From: a virus
DNA: 64,000 nt
Direction: 5' to 3' (one strand)
IMG/VR virus record: IMGVR_UViG_3300028315_000508
Location: 82,092-146,091 of that record
The position numbers and the translations under genes are program-made. This document shows, one piece after another, positions 51,169 to 59,531 of this stretch. The notes under the pieces are model-generated. The model saw nothing but the letters and a program-made list of their open reading frames with translations. It was not told the DNA's origin and ran no database searches. The number at the start of each line of letters is the position of its first letter. Within the stretch, counting starts at the first letter, position 1.

Positions 51169-51383
51169 GATTATTCCGCGACTTCTGGCGTTGGCTGGTG
51201 AAACAATGCGACAAGCTTGAAACCAGCCCTGGACTGGTGCGTACAGGGCATTGGCGTGTCAGGTACTCAGATGGCCAGTACGCCCGCAAATCCACTTACG
51301 ACGTCGCTTGTGACTATGCCGATATGTTCGGCGGCGAGGTCGTCTACACCCGATTTCACGATCCCTACCAACGAGAAAAATAA
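51165..51383 (+). CDS. small hypothetical protein
   Basis: 72 residues, ATGA overlap. RLFRDFWRWLVKQCDKLE (Trp-rich basic start), then GHWRVRYSDGQYARKSTYDVACDYADMFGGEV. No family recognised. Confidence 0.55.
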   Translation: MRLFRDFWRWLVKQCDKLETSPGLVRTGHWRVRYSDGQYARKSTYDVACDYADMFGGEVVYTRFHDPYQREK

Positions 51384-51604
51384 TGGCCCTACCAGCATCG
51401 CGTTCGCCGGATGAATTGGCGGAAATGACAGACGAGCAGTTACAGAAGTATTTCGAAGATCATGCGAGATACTTCCGCGAAAATCCGCCAGATTCTCAAT
51501 ACGCTATCCGACTTGGGGCCAGTTCATTGTTCAGCCATGACACACTCGACCTTCGCGAACAATTCATCGCAACAGTCAGAGACTATGCTGCCTCTGAGCG
51601 ATGA
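51383..51604 (+). CDS. small hypothetical protein
   Basis: 73 residues, TAATG overlap. ALPASRSPDELAEMTDEQLQKYFEDHARYF, acidic helical. No family recognised. The next gene starts within its end. Confidence 0.55.
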   Translation: MALPASRSPDELAEMTDEQLQKYFEDHARYFRENPPDSQYAIRLGASSLFSHDTLDLREQFIATVRDYAASER

Positions 51605-52127
51605 AGTCCTAGCAGTGCGTGTCCACTTTGAGTTTCTCCGGAAACGCAATCGTGGGCTGGTCACTATCCTGTGTATGTCGGACTCGATCGTCGCCGGAAT
51701 CGGCAAAGTTGGCTTCATGGAAGTCAAGTTTCTCTACGATCGTATCAAGATTTCGGCGGCGATGCCGATCTTGCCGTCGAATCCGAGCGATTCGTCTGCC
51801 TACTGCATCAAGCTGCACAAGCACAGAAAAAAGACGAGTATCGCAAGAGAAGAGTTGGTGCAAGGGCTCGCGGAAACAAACGGGAAGCTTGGGCCACGGC
51901 ATCTGCATGATCATCATGTCTCGCAGATTGGCTTCGAGTATGCCAGACCTTATAGTCTCCATGCCGCTGAATACTTTGCCAACAAGATCATATCGGTAGT
52001 TCGCCGTAAGGTATATCGGGTAGGGCATAACGTATTGTTGAAAGACCCGGCGGATAAAACGGACCTTATTGCCCTTGTAACAGCGGAATGGGAAGCCAAT
52101 CAACCACGTTTCTTGAGGAAGCTCTAA
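51585..52127 (+). CDS. hypothetical protein
   Basis: 180 residues from ATG 51585. LAVRVHFEFLRKRNRGLVTILCMSDSIVAGIGKVGFMEVKFLYDRIKISAAMPILPSN then HHVSQIGFEYARPYSLHAAEYFANKIISVVRRKVYRVG. Basic, alpha/beta. No family. Confidence 0.6.
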   Translation: MLPLSDEVLAVRVHFEFLRKRNRGLVTILCMSDSIVAGIGKVGFMEVKFLYDRIKISAAMPILPSNPSDSSAYCIKLHKHRKKTSIAREELVQGLAETNGKLGPRHLHDHHVSQIGFEYARPYSLHAAEYFANKIISVVRRKVYRVGHNVLLKDPADKTDLIALVTAEWEANQPRFLRKL

Positions 52128-52699
52128 TGTGCGAAACCACTGAACTGACTGTTGCTGACGCCAAATCGACTCCGGAGCGAACCCGGTTCCAGCTGTATCA
52201 CATTCCGACCGGCGAAAGCACGGCGGTTGTCGAGCTTGACGAAGCGTTGCTCGGCGATCCGAAGTTCATCGATCCTGAGCGGATGACGTTCCCGAACATT
52301 CCCCACGGCGGCCAATACACGTTGATCCCGCTGGAGGACCCGACCGTGGTCATTCTGTCGCGGGTGATGGACGTCCACAGGCGAATCACCACCACTCCGT
52401 GCCAGCTTCCGTCACAGATGATGCATCGGATGGATGAACTGGTGCAGATCGTCGGCCTCATGTTCGGTGAGGTTGAGGCATACCTCGTCGAGAATGTCGA
52501 AGACATCGGCAAGCTGACCCAAACGAACATCGCGGAAGACCACAAAAGGCCACCAATCATCAAGCGGACTATTCTCGGCAATCTCCTGGATGAGGTCAAG
52601 GCGAAGCTGGCCGAGACTGAGGGAACAGCCGGGACGCCCGAGACGTCTGACAAGCCGGAAGAGGCTGCGGAAGACGACGACGATGTTCAAGGAAGTTAG
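52127..52699 (+). CDS. hypothetical protein
   Basis: 190 residues from ATG 52127 (TAATG). FQLYHIPTGESTAVVELDEALLGDPKFIDPERMTFPN then a helical middle, ending with DKPEEAAEDDDDVQGS. Acidic tail. Overlaps the next gene by 17 bp. No family recognised. Confidence 0.6.
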   Translation: MCETTELTVADAKSTPERTRFQLYHIPTGESTAVVELDEALLGDPKFIDPERMTFPNIPHGGQYTLIPLEDPTVVILSRVMDVHRRITTTPCQLPSQMMHRMDELVQIVGLMFGEVEAYLVENVEDIGKLTQTNIAEDHKRPPIIKRTILGNLLDEVKAKLAETEGTAGTPETSDKPEEAAEDDDDVQGS

Positions 52700-53411
52700 C
52701 GGCCAAGGTGCCGATCAGCTTTATTACTGCGACGTTTGCAGTAACTGCGAGATCGACTCTGGATCACATACTCCAGAGTATATGGCGATCTACGAGATTC
52801 CAGATTTCGTAGCTGGCGTCGATTGCAGTATGCACCTTTGCGGCTCTTGTTTGAGGGACTATTACAAAGTGGACGATATCGTACTCGCGTTCTACCCTGA
52901 ATTGGCCGAAGTCCTCAATCAAGACCCGGACTTGGCGGCCACTGCACGTTCTGTTGAACTTCCGTTCGACGAACTGCAGTCGGTTGTGGTGATTCGTGAG
53001 TACGAAGACTACTCGAAGATTCCTGAACAGGATATTCTGCCGCAAAAGGGAGAGGGCAGCGGACTAACCAAGCCGCGTGTGAAAGTGGTGACGATCCAAG
53101 GGCGAATCGATGAGAGGAAGCCAGAGTCAATCATCTTCGAAATCCACGCTGGCTTCGCTCCGCTTACTGAGTCGCCACCGTCGATGTCTAGAATGCGACC
53201 TCGGGTCCACATGAAGGGAGCAAAGTGGATCGCTCTCGAGAATTACGCCAGGACTGCCGGAGTTCGGGCGGTGTTCGAGTACAATCTATATGATGTTGCC
53301 GGGTTTGAGTTTCTCTGCGAGTGGGCGAAGGCTCAAGCGAAGGAGTGGCTTTGTAAGTGGCATCTGGATATGATCAAAAAGGCGGGTCTGATCGACCTGA
53401 CCCGTATTTAA
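52683..53411 (+). CDS. zinc-binding hypothetical protein
   Basis: 242 residues from ATG 52683. DQLYYCDVCSNCEIDSGSH then MHLCGSCLRDYYKVDDIVLAFYP: two paired knuckles, probably one zinc ribbon. The rest is alpha/beta. Ends the ten-gene operon; GTATTTAACC at 53404 follows. Confidence 0.6.
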   Translation: MFKEVSGQGADQLYYCDVCSNCEIDSGSHTPEYMAIYEIPDFVAGVDCSMHLCGSCLRDYYKVDDIVLAFYPELAEVLNQDPDLAATARSVELPFDELQSVVVIREYEDYSKIPEQDILPQKGEGSGLTKPRVKVVTIQGRIDERKPESIIFEIHAGFAPLTESPPSMSRMRPRVHMKGAKWIALENYARTAGVRAVFEYNLYDVAGFEFLCEWAKAQAKEWLCKWHLDMIKKAGLIDLTRI

Positions 53412-53489
53412 CCAGTATGCCAGCCCTGCAACACCCATCTATCACGACGCGAGGCGTCACACCAAACCACTAGCCTTTGGAGGCCAATC

Positions 53490-54107
53490 ATGAGTTGGGC
53501 TGATCGCTACAAAGAAGAGAAGATTGTCGTCCAGCAGGCAGGCAATCACAACAAGTTCTGGGCCGCGTATTGGGACGAGACGTCCGGCAACGTGTACGTC
53601 CGGTGGGGTCGCCTCGGCACGAAGGGCCAATCGCAAGTCAAGCATTTCGGCAGCAATTACGCTGCCGCGAATTTCATCGACGGCAAGTATCACGAGAAGC
53701 GTCGCAAGGGCTACCGCGACACGGATGAGGCGGGCCAGAAGATCACCCACGCTCGCTTCGACGAAATGTGCACCGAAGCCGCGATCGTCGGGACCTCGAA
53801 CAAGTGCCACAAGCTGCAGTGGGTTGAGTTGACCGAGACGGGGGTCAACACCTACGAGTTCACGCCGATCAACGAGGATCGGCTCTATGCTCCCGACTGC
53901 AACCCCGGTCTGCTCGTCGAGTTGGAGACGAAGAAAGAGCACGACAACCGCAACCGGTTCAAATTGCTCTTCACCTTCGAAGAGACGTTCGACGTTCGCG
54001 ATGCGAACCGGGCGGCTCCGAATCAGCTGGTCGATTCAAGCCACCCGCTCCATGACATGACGGAGAAGGTCGAAGAGGCCATCGGTCGTCGTCTGTCTGC
54101 GGCGTAA
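53490..54107 (+). CDS. WGR-domain protein
   Basis: 205 residues. NHNKFWAAYWDETSGNVYVRWGRLGTKGQSQVKHFGSNYAAANFIDGKYHEKRRKGYRD is the WGR domain (W-G-R then K-G, L-G-T-K-G). WGR occurs in PARPs and in bacterial/phage proteins and is thought to bind nucleic acid. The C-terminal half is unknown, with no ADP-ribosyltransferase core seen. GC-rich, regular codons suggest high expression. Confidence 0.85.
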   Translation: MSWADRYKEEKIVVQQAGNHNKFWAAYWDETSGNVYVRWGRLGTKGQSQVKHFGSNYAAANFIDGKYHEKRRKGYRDTDEAGQKITHARFDEMCTEAAIVGTSNKCHKLQWVELTETGVNTYEFTPINEDRLYAPDCNPGLLVELETKKEHDNRNRFKLLFTFEETFDVRDANRAAPNQLVDSSHPLHDMTEKVEEAIGRRLSAA

Positions 54108-54195
54108 ACTCTGGTCATGCGAAATTGAACCTCACCAAAGGCGAGATTTAGCCGACGCCGGGCAGGATAGAAGCCTCTGAACCAGAATACGCAAA

Positions 54196-54223
54196 AGGCC
54201 GGACGGGGAAACCCGCCCGGCCT
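54196..54223. terminator. bidirectional terminator
   Basis: AGGCCGG-a-CGGG / CCCG-c-CCGGCCT with GAAA loop, A-rich left and T-rich right flanks (GCAAAA; GCTTGCGTTT). It separates the convergent WGR and 54251 genes. Confidence 0.88.
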
Positions 54224-54250
54224 GCTTGCGTTTACAACACTGGTTCAGAC

Positions 54251-54790
54251 TTAGGCGTCAGCCTTTGCCAGCTTGATGCCTTCTGCAACCGCCTTGGCGA
54301 GCAACACAACCATCGCGTCGGACTGGACACCGGTCTTGGCCGCGAGGTCCGCGACTTCGTCGATGTTCCACTGACGGTCGATTGCGAGATCGCTGTGACG
54401 CACCGCCTGCTTCGACACCATGTTCGCGGTCTCAACCGCGTTTTGCAGTGCCTGCGTGGCGATGTTCTGCTTCGCATTGTCGTGCTGCTGAGCGTCGCTC
54501 AGCACCTTGTCGACGTACGAGCGGTTGCGTCGGACGGATTCCAGCGATTCACCGTTCATCGATTCGACGTGACGGCGAGCCTGTCGGAGAGTTTCGAAGC
54601 TCTCGTTCTGGTACTCATCGTACGTCCTCTTACGATTGGTGAAGTACAGGGAATCCTTCTCGAACATTTCCGAAGACCAGGCTTCATCCTTGCCGATCTC
54701 GAATTCACGTTCCACATGGCGATCCTTGCCTTGGGCAGTTGCGGCCTGATCGGTACTTGGATCACGGCCGACTTCGTCTGGAGCTGCCAT
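54251..54790 (-). CDS. helical, probably virion-associated protein
   Basis: 179 residues from ATG 54790 with AGGGAGA upstream. Long charged helix (FETLRQARRHVESMNGESLESVRRNRSYVDKVLSDAQQHDNAKQNIATQALQNAVETANMVSKQAVRH), probable coiled coil. Composition fits a scaffold or capsid-associated protein. TTATCTTT motif at 54927. Confidence 0.6.
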   Translation of the reverse strand: MAAPDEVGRDPSTDQAATAQGKDRHVEREFEIGKDEAWSSEMFEKDSLYFTNRKRTYDEYQNESFETLRQARRHVESMNGESLESVRRNRSYVDKVLSDAQQHDNAKQNIATQALQNAVETANMVSKQAVRHSDLAIDRQWNIDEVADLAAKTGVQSDAMVVLLAKAVAEGIKLAKADA

Positions 54791-54935
54791 GGAAAATCTC
54801 CCTCTGGCCACAATGTGGCCTCTAGTGTGACAGGGAGCACCATCCTCGGTTGTTTGGGAACTCTTCCTTGAGGGATCGCCCAGCAGAGGGCATGATGAGT
54901 GGAACGAGCGATTTGCCCCGTTCGCTTTATCTTTG

Positions 54936-55496
54936 CTAGATACGATCTAGACGTCTAAGATACGATTCCGTGACGCCCGAAACTCTCCAAAATTCGAGAG
55001 TGACCGGACTCAACACGTTGAGCTTACCAGCATTCTCTTCGAAATCATCCAAACGTTCGTCGATGCTAGAAGGGTCTGGCTCTGCCTCTCTCGGACGCTT
55101 TGGAGCTTTGATAAACTGTTGATATTGATCAAGCACAACAGCGTACTCCCACCATGGCGAGTTGCTGTACTGCCATAACGGGCTTCGCGGGGTGTGCGGG
55201 AGCAAGATGTATTCCCCGGTGGCCAGAAATTTCTCAACATCGGTCTCCGTCAGGTTCACTTCGTCGATTGTGTTAAAGTGTGAAATGAAGTACCGCCCAA
55301 GCTGATTGTGCTCAGGTACGTCAGGCAGCTTGCCGATCACATTGAGAGCGAAATTTTCAACCAGGATGTCCTGTGGAACAAAATCCTCGATGCGGATATC
55401 AACGAAATGACCAAGGATCGGCCTGGTATATTCACCGTCCTTTCTGGCGAGCATCGCCACTCGTTGACTGGACCATGGGCGTTCGCAAATCAGCAT
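54936..55496 (-). CDS. hypothetical protein
   Basis: 186 residues from ATG 55496 with AGAGGTGG upstream. ARKDGEYTRPILGHFVDIRIEDFVPQDILVENFALNVIGKLPD. No family recognised. Confidence 0.55.
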   Translation of the reverse strand: MLICERPWSSQRVAMLARKDGEYTRPILGHFVDIRIEDFVPQDILVENFALNVIGKLPDVPEHNQLGRYFISHFNTIDEVNLTETDVEKFLATGEYILLPHTPRSPLWQYSNSPWWEYAVVLDQYQQFIKAPKRPREAEPDPSSIDERLDDFEENAGKLNVLSPVTLEFWRVSGVTESYLRRLDRI

Positions 55497-55535
55497 TCAC
55501 CACCTCTTCTGTATTAAGTTTGGTGGGAACCAATT

Positions 55536-56201
55536 ATGGATATCGATGACCAAGTCAATATCGTGGACATGATCGCAGACGAGTTTGAAAAGCTCGTCAA
55601 GGGCATCTACGAAGACGTGCGTGTCTTATCCAGCCAACAAAACCCAACCGTCAGATGGCCCCTACGAGTATCATCAGACCTATCTGAGAAAGGATCGCGG
55701 GCCGATGCCTGCTCTGACGTGTGGGGAATCTCGGTGATTGCAAACGGCGACTGGTGCCACTCAAATCCAGAACCGACAAGCAACCGAATAGGCAGGTTAT
55801 TGATCGATCACGAACGCATTCGCGTCGGTCGCCTCGGCACTCAATACGCCATAGCTCTAGCGGAGCCACGTTTAGAACAAGAAGTGCTCACAGTCCTGCA
55901 CGAAGACATCACCTCATACCTTCTCGGGCAAGCCGAAGTCATGGAACGGAACGGCAATCTCTGTCGTACCAGCATCAGAACCAGAGACGTCGACGATTGC
56001 TATAAAGCCGTTGGACTCCTCGATTTACGTTATCTCGCACACATGTACAAGTCTGCGTATCTAGGGTGGGAATCAATTCCTGACCTAGTGGTGGTCGGCT
56101 CAGAGCGAGACTACGGTGCTCCGCCAGTCGATCGCAGACCTTATCGACGCGAGCAAATCGAGCATGAAATGCATGATCCTGGCCGGTGGAAAGGGCACTA
56201 G
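55536..56201 (+). CDS. hypothetical protein
   Basis: 221 residues; VNIVDMIADEFEKLVKGIYEDVRVL helical start, acidic middle. Overlaps rmlA by 38 bp. GTATTAAGTT-like promoter motif 20 bp upstream. No family recognised. Confidence 0.55.
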   Translation: MDIDDQVNIVDMIADEFEKLVKGIYEDVRVLSSQQNPTVRWPLRVSSDLSEKGSRADACSDVWGISVIANGDWCHSNPEPTSNRIGRLLIDHERIRVGRLGTQYAIALAEPRLEQEVLTVLHEDITSYLLGQAEVMERNGNLCRTSIRTRDVDDCYKAVGLLDLRYLAHMYKSAYLGWESIPDLVVVGSERDYGAPPVDRRPYRREQIEHEMHDPGRWKGH

Positions 56202-56895
56202 ACTTGGCTCATTAACGGTAGCTGTCAACAAGCACTTGCTGCCAGTCGGTCCAAAGCCGATGATCATGCACTCTTTCGAGTTGCTCTATCGGGCGGGCTT
56301 CAAAGACGTCCTGCTCGTCACTAACGCCGAGAATGTCGGCGACTTCATGAAGCTCATCTCGGGTCGAATCCATCCACTCGAGAAATTCAATCATCTCTAC
56401 GTCACGCCACAGTTTGAACCAGCCGGAATCGCGGATGCTATCCGTTATGGCGAAGGATTCTGCCAAAGAGGACCTGTGCTGGCTTTGCTCGGAGACAATG
56501 TCTTCGAGCCAAAAGACATGGAAATGTTCCGGCAGGTCGTAGAGGGATTCCAGAAAAATCCAGTCGGGGCACATATCTGGACGATTCAAGTCGAGGACCC
56601 AAGCGACTACGGCGTTCTGATTCTTGATGAACAATACAAACCACACGGAATCGTAGAAAAGCCAAAGGAGTACGTTGGCAATCATGCAGTAGTCGGTGCT
56701 TACCTCTTTGACGGCCGAGTGTGGGACATCATTCCGACGCTCGTTAAGTCCGACAGAGGAGAGTACGAAATTACTGAGATCATCTGGGAGTACTTAAAAG
56801 ACGGTTCACTCACTCACCATGAGCTGCTGGGTGAGTGGTACGACCTCGGTCGTTCTGTTGAATCGTATTACAAGGTCGCTTCTAGGGTCTCATGA
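56164..56895 (+). CDS. rmlA: glucose-1-phosphate thymidylyltransferase-like
   Basis: 243 residues from ATG 56164. MILAGGKGTRLG (nucleotidyltransferase G-x-G-T-R loop), PVGPKPMIMHSFELL, LLGDNVFEP (metal Asp), YGVLILDEQYKPHGIVEKP, VGAYLFD, GEYEITEIIWEYL and WYDLG all match RmlA. Shorter than cellular RmlA (about 290), lacking the C-terminal tail. Makes dTDP-glucose. First of three overlapping rml genes. Confidence 0.88.
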   Translation: MKCMILAGGKGTRLGSLTVAVNKHLLPVGPKPMIMHSFELLYRAGFKDVLLVTNAENVGDFMKLISGRIHPLEKFNHLYVTPQFEPAGIADAIRYGEGFCQRGPVLALLGDNVFEPKDMEMFRQVVEGFQKNPVGAHIWTIQVEDPSDYGVLILDEQYKPHGIVEKPKEYVGNHAVVGAYLFDGRVWDIIPTLVKSDRGEYEITEIIWEYLKDGSLTHHELLGEWYDLGRSVESYYKVASRVS

Positions 56896-57752
56896 TAGCA
56901 ATACTAGGTGCCAGCGGATACATCGGACAAGCATTCGTAAGGTTTTTCGACAAGCACGGAATCGCCTATCGCTCAGTCTCACGCAGAGAGTGTGACTATT
57001 ATTGTCCGAGCGAACTTGGATTCCTTCTCAGCTTCCTGAAGCCGAAATTCCTCATCAACTGTGCTGGTTATACTGGCAAGCCAAACGTAGACGCCTGCGA
57101 GGATCACAAGGCCGAATGTCTATCTGCCAACGTCTATTTGCCTTTGGCCATCAACGAGGCGTGCGAAAAGCACGGCATACCGTGGGGCCACGTCGCTTCC
57201 GGCTGCATCTATCAAGGCAATAACGGTGGGGTTGGCTTCGCGGAGGATGACCCGCCGAATTTCAGCTTCCGGCAGAACAATTGCAGCTTTTACTCTGGCA
57301 CCAAAGCTCTCGCTGAAGAGGCGATGAAAGATGCCAAGTGCTGGCAATGGCGTCTTCGAATCCCATTTGATGCCAATGTTCACAACAGGAACTACATCAC
57401 CAAAGTCCTGACGTACAAGACGCTTCTTGATGTGGAGAACAGCCTCTCGCATCTTGATCAGTTTGTAGAGTGCTGTTACTACTGCCTGGAGCATGATGTG
57501 CCGTTCGGCGTCTACAACATGACGAATGGAGGTAGTGTCACTACCCTTGACGTGGCGAATCTACTGAAGGAACGATTTCCGCACCAACAATTCCAGTTCT
57601 TCAAGGACGAAGACGAGTTCATGCGGCTGGCCGCCAAGGCACCGAGATCGAGTTGTGTCTTGGATAACTCTAAAGCTCTCTCTGCTGGTATCCCTCTAGA
57701 TCACGTTACAGACGCGTTGGCCGCCGCTATCCGAGACTACGGAGCGGCATGA
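56892..57752 (+). CDS. rmlD: dTDP-4-dehydrorhamnose reductase-like
   Basis: 286 residues. [17 protein letters not shown] (NAD(P) loop), [34 protein letters not shown] (Y-x3-K catalytic). Extended SDR fold of RmlD type, the last step of dTDP-rhamnose synthesis, or reduction of a related 4-keto sugar. ATGA overlaps on both sides. Confidence 0.78.
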   Translation: MIAILGASGYIGQAFVRFFDKHGIAYRSVSRRECDYYCPSELGFLLSFLKPKFLINCAGYTGKPNVDACEDHKAECLSANVYLPLAINEACEKHGIPWGHVASGCIYQGNNGGVGFAEDDPPNFSFRQNNCSFYSGTKALAEEAMKDAKCWQWRLRIPFDANVHNRNYITKVLTYKTLLDVENSLSHLDQFVECCYYCLEHDVPFGVYNMTNGGSVTTLDVANLLKERFPHQQFQFFKDEDEFMRLAAKAPRSSCVLDNSKALSAGIPLDHVTDALAAAIRDYGAA

Positions 57753-58762
57753 TGAAAATTCTTGTAACTGGCGGGGCTGGCTTCATTGGCGGCCATTTCG
57801 CGAAGATGTATGCCGGTAAGCACCGGATCATCAATTATGACAAATTGACCTACGCCGCGAATCCGCTTTTCATTCCGGACCCTGACACCGACGAGCATAC
57901 TTTCGTCAACGGCGATATCTGCGACAAAAAGCAGCTGATGAACACATTTTGCAGGTTCATCCCAGACTGGGTCGTCAATTTCGCTGCAGAGACTCATGTT
58001 GATCGGTCGATCGATGGTCCGATCGATTTTGTGCAGACCAATGTGCTTGGGACGTTCCAGCTGTTGGAGGTTGCCCGTTGGTACTGGGAGACGATGCTTA
58101 ACGAAGTCGGTCAACGCCGTTTCCGTTTGTTGCATGTGTCGACAGACGAGGTCTATGGCTCGCTTGGCAAGACTGGGAAGTTCACCGAGAAGACGCCGTA
58201 TGCCCCGAATTCTCCGTATTCAGCGTCGAAGGCAAGTGCTGATCATTTTGTTCGTGCTTACCATCAGACATATGGTCTTCCGGTCATCACAACCAATTGC
58301 TCAAACAATTACGGCCCTCATCAGTTCCCGGAGAAGCTGATTCCGTTGATGATTTTGAACGCTCTCAACGGAAAGGAGTTACCGGTCTACGGTGACGGTA
58401 AGCAAATCCGTGATTGGTTGTTTGTAGAGGATCACTGCCGGGCAATCGAGACTATTCTCGAGAATGGCAAGCTTGGCGAGACTTACAACATTGGCGGTGA
58501 TTGCGAGATGGCCAACATCTCGATTGTGAAGCTTATCCAGGAAAAGGTTGGTGGCGGAACGATCAAGTTTGTGGAGGATCGTCCTGGTCACGATCGCCGG
58601 TATGCGATCGATTGCACCAAGCTGAAAAAAGATCTGCTGTGGGCTCCTCTTGAGACATTCGAGTCGGGTCTTGATTACACGATCGAATGGTACAAGGAGA
58701 ACAAGAGGTGGGTCGAGGAATCGACGGCTTACAGGCAGCAGAGGTTGGGGCTTAGCCGGTGA
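57749..58762 (+). CDS. rmlB: dTDP-glucose 4,6-dehydratase
   Basis: 337 residues, the usual RmlB length. [37 protein letters not shown] (T-D-E catalytic), [22 protein letters not shown] (Y-x3-K), [29 protein letters not shown]. Converts dTDP-glucose to the 4-keto-6-deoxy sugar. No rmlC epimerase is visible here. Confidence 0.93.
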   Translation: MMKILVTGGAGFIGGHFAKMYAGKHRIINYDKLTYAANPLFIPDPDTDEHTFVNGDICDKKQLMNTFCRFIPDWVVNFAAETHVDRSIDGPIDFVQTNVLGTFQLLEVARWYWETMLNEVGQRRFRLLHVSTDEVYGSLGKTGKFTEKTPYAPNSPYSASKASADHFVRAYHQTYGLPVITTNCSNNYGPHQFPEKLIPLMILNALNGKELPVYGDGKQIRDWLFVEDHCRAIETILENGKLGETYNIGGDCEMANISIVKLIQEKVGGGTIKFVEDRPGHDRRYAIDCTKLKKDLLWAPLETFESGLDYTIEWYKENKRWVEESTAYRQQRLGLSR

Positions 58763-59045
58763 TCAGGGTATCCAGGTCGTGGAGAAGGCTGTCGCCGAAT
58801 GGGTTTCTGTTGCGGCCTTGCTTTTCGCGGGCCTTTTGATCGGCGTTTTTGGCTTCTCGTGCCTTGTTGGCTTGGTCCTGGGGAGAGCCTGGGTAGACTG
58901 GTTTGGGGAGAGGGTGCCGACTTTTCTTTCGCGGCGGGGGCGGCGGTTCGGGGTACCCTGGTTGCTTTTCGAACTCCAACACGATGTCGGGGTCGTCGGT
59001 GAGCATGCCAGCCACTTGGTTGACAAGGTTTTGGTCGATCGCCAT
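58752..59045 (-). CDS. small protein with LTDDPDI N-terminus
   Basis: 97 residues from ATG 59045 (AAGGAGA upstream; ATG 59054 also possible). [25 protein letters not shown] resembles the N-termini of genes 6855 and 47527; a Pro/Lys/Arg-rich tail follows. Convergent with rmlB (11-bp overlap). Confidence 0.62.
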   Translation of the reverse strand: MAIDQNLVNQVAGMLTDDPDIVLEFEKQPGYPEPPPPPRKKSRHPLPKPVYPGSPQDQANKAREAKNADQKAREKQGRNRNPFGDSLLHDLDTLITG

Positions 59046-59199
59046 TGGTGGCATCTCCTTTGGTGGATGTATTGGTATTTTTGAATGGCACTGCTTGGCT
59101 CGGTGCGGCAGGGTAAGGACGAGACCGGCACGGAATGGGGGCCGATGGCCGATGGGAATACCCTCGTGTGCTTTTTGCTGGGCAAACGTATTTAAGGTT

Positions 59200-59242
59200 G
59201 TCGAAAGAACACGAACCTTGATTTAACGGGTTGTGTCCTTTC
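59200..59242 (+). promoter_or_regulatory. ACACGAACC hairpin, copy 1
   Basis: CGAAAG-a-ACAC-g-AACC pairs with GGTT-GTGT-c-CTTTCG around a T-rich loop. Related hairpins occur at 60725 and 60890. Upstream lies GTATTTAAGG (59188). Could be a terminator or RNase site at the start of the tRNA locus. Confidence 0.6.
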
Positions 59243-59284
59243 GGTAAGAAGCTCTTTGACAACACAATCGGTGGACTCAGGTCT

Positions 59285-59409
59285 GGAGGACTTGGTAGAA
59301 GTTCAGAGTACGGGTTCGATTCCCGTTATCGCTACCAACTGCGATATGTGCCGAATGGTAAGGCACCACACTTTTCAATGTGGCATTACACTTTTGCCGA
59401 CTTTCCTCC
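59285..59409 (+). ncRNA. structured insert E1 enclosing a permuted tRNA
   Basis: GGAGGA (59285) pairs with TCCTCC (59404-59409). Inside that GGTAGAAGT (59294-59302) pairs with ACTTTTGCC (59390-59398) with two wobbles. Conserved CTT and GACT internal bases and a TTCAGAG segment follow. The cavity holds a tRNA in permuted order. Confidence 0.75.
59303..59389 (+). tRNA. permuted tRNA-Glu(UUC)-like
   Basis: The 3' half comes first: AGAGT, T arm ACGGG-TTCGATT-CCCGT (59310-59326), TATCGCT, A, CCA (to 59337). It is followed by the 5' half: TGCGATA (six of seven pair with TATCGCT), D arm TGCC/GGCA, anticodon arm CCACA/TGTGG (59366-59383) with an 8-nt loop CTTTTCAA, which would read UUC. The join would fall in the variable loop. 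CCA is encoded. A recombination remnant is the alternative. Confidence 0.6.
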
Positions 59410-59432
59410 AAACCTGATTGCACCGATTCAAT

Positions 59433-59528
59433 CGCCTGTTCGTCCAGTGGTAGGACAGAAGGGGAACGCTGCAGACTTCGGTCGCAGATATGACCCGCCA
59501 GACCTCGGTTCGATTCCGAGATGGGCGA
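59433..59528 (+). tRNA. tRNA-like gene with expanded central region
   Basis: Acceptor CGCCTGT/ATGGGCG (two wobbles), D arm GTCC-AGTGGTA-GGAC, T arm CTCGG-TTCGATT-CCGAG are good. The D-to-T interval is 47 nt instead of 23 and contains GACTTCGGTC and GGTC-GCAGATAT-GACC structure. Anticodon cannot be assigned. No CCA; followed by CTTGG then insert E2. Confidence 0.6.
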
Positions 59529-59531
59529 CTT

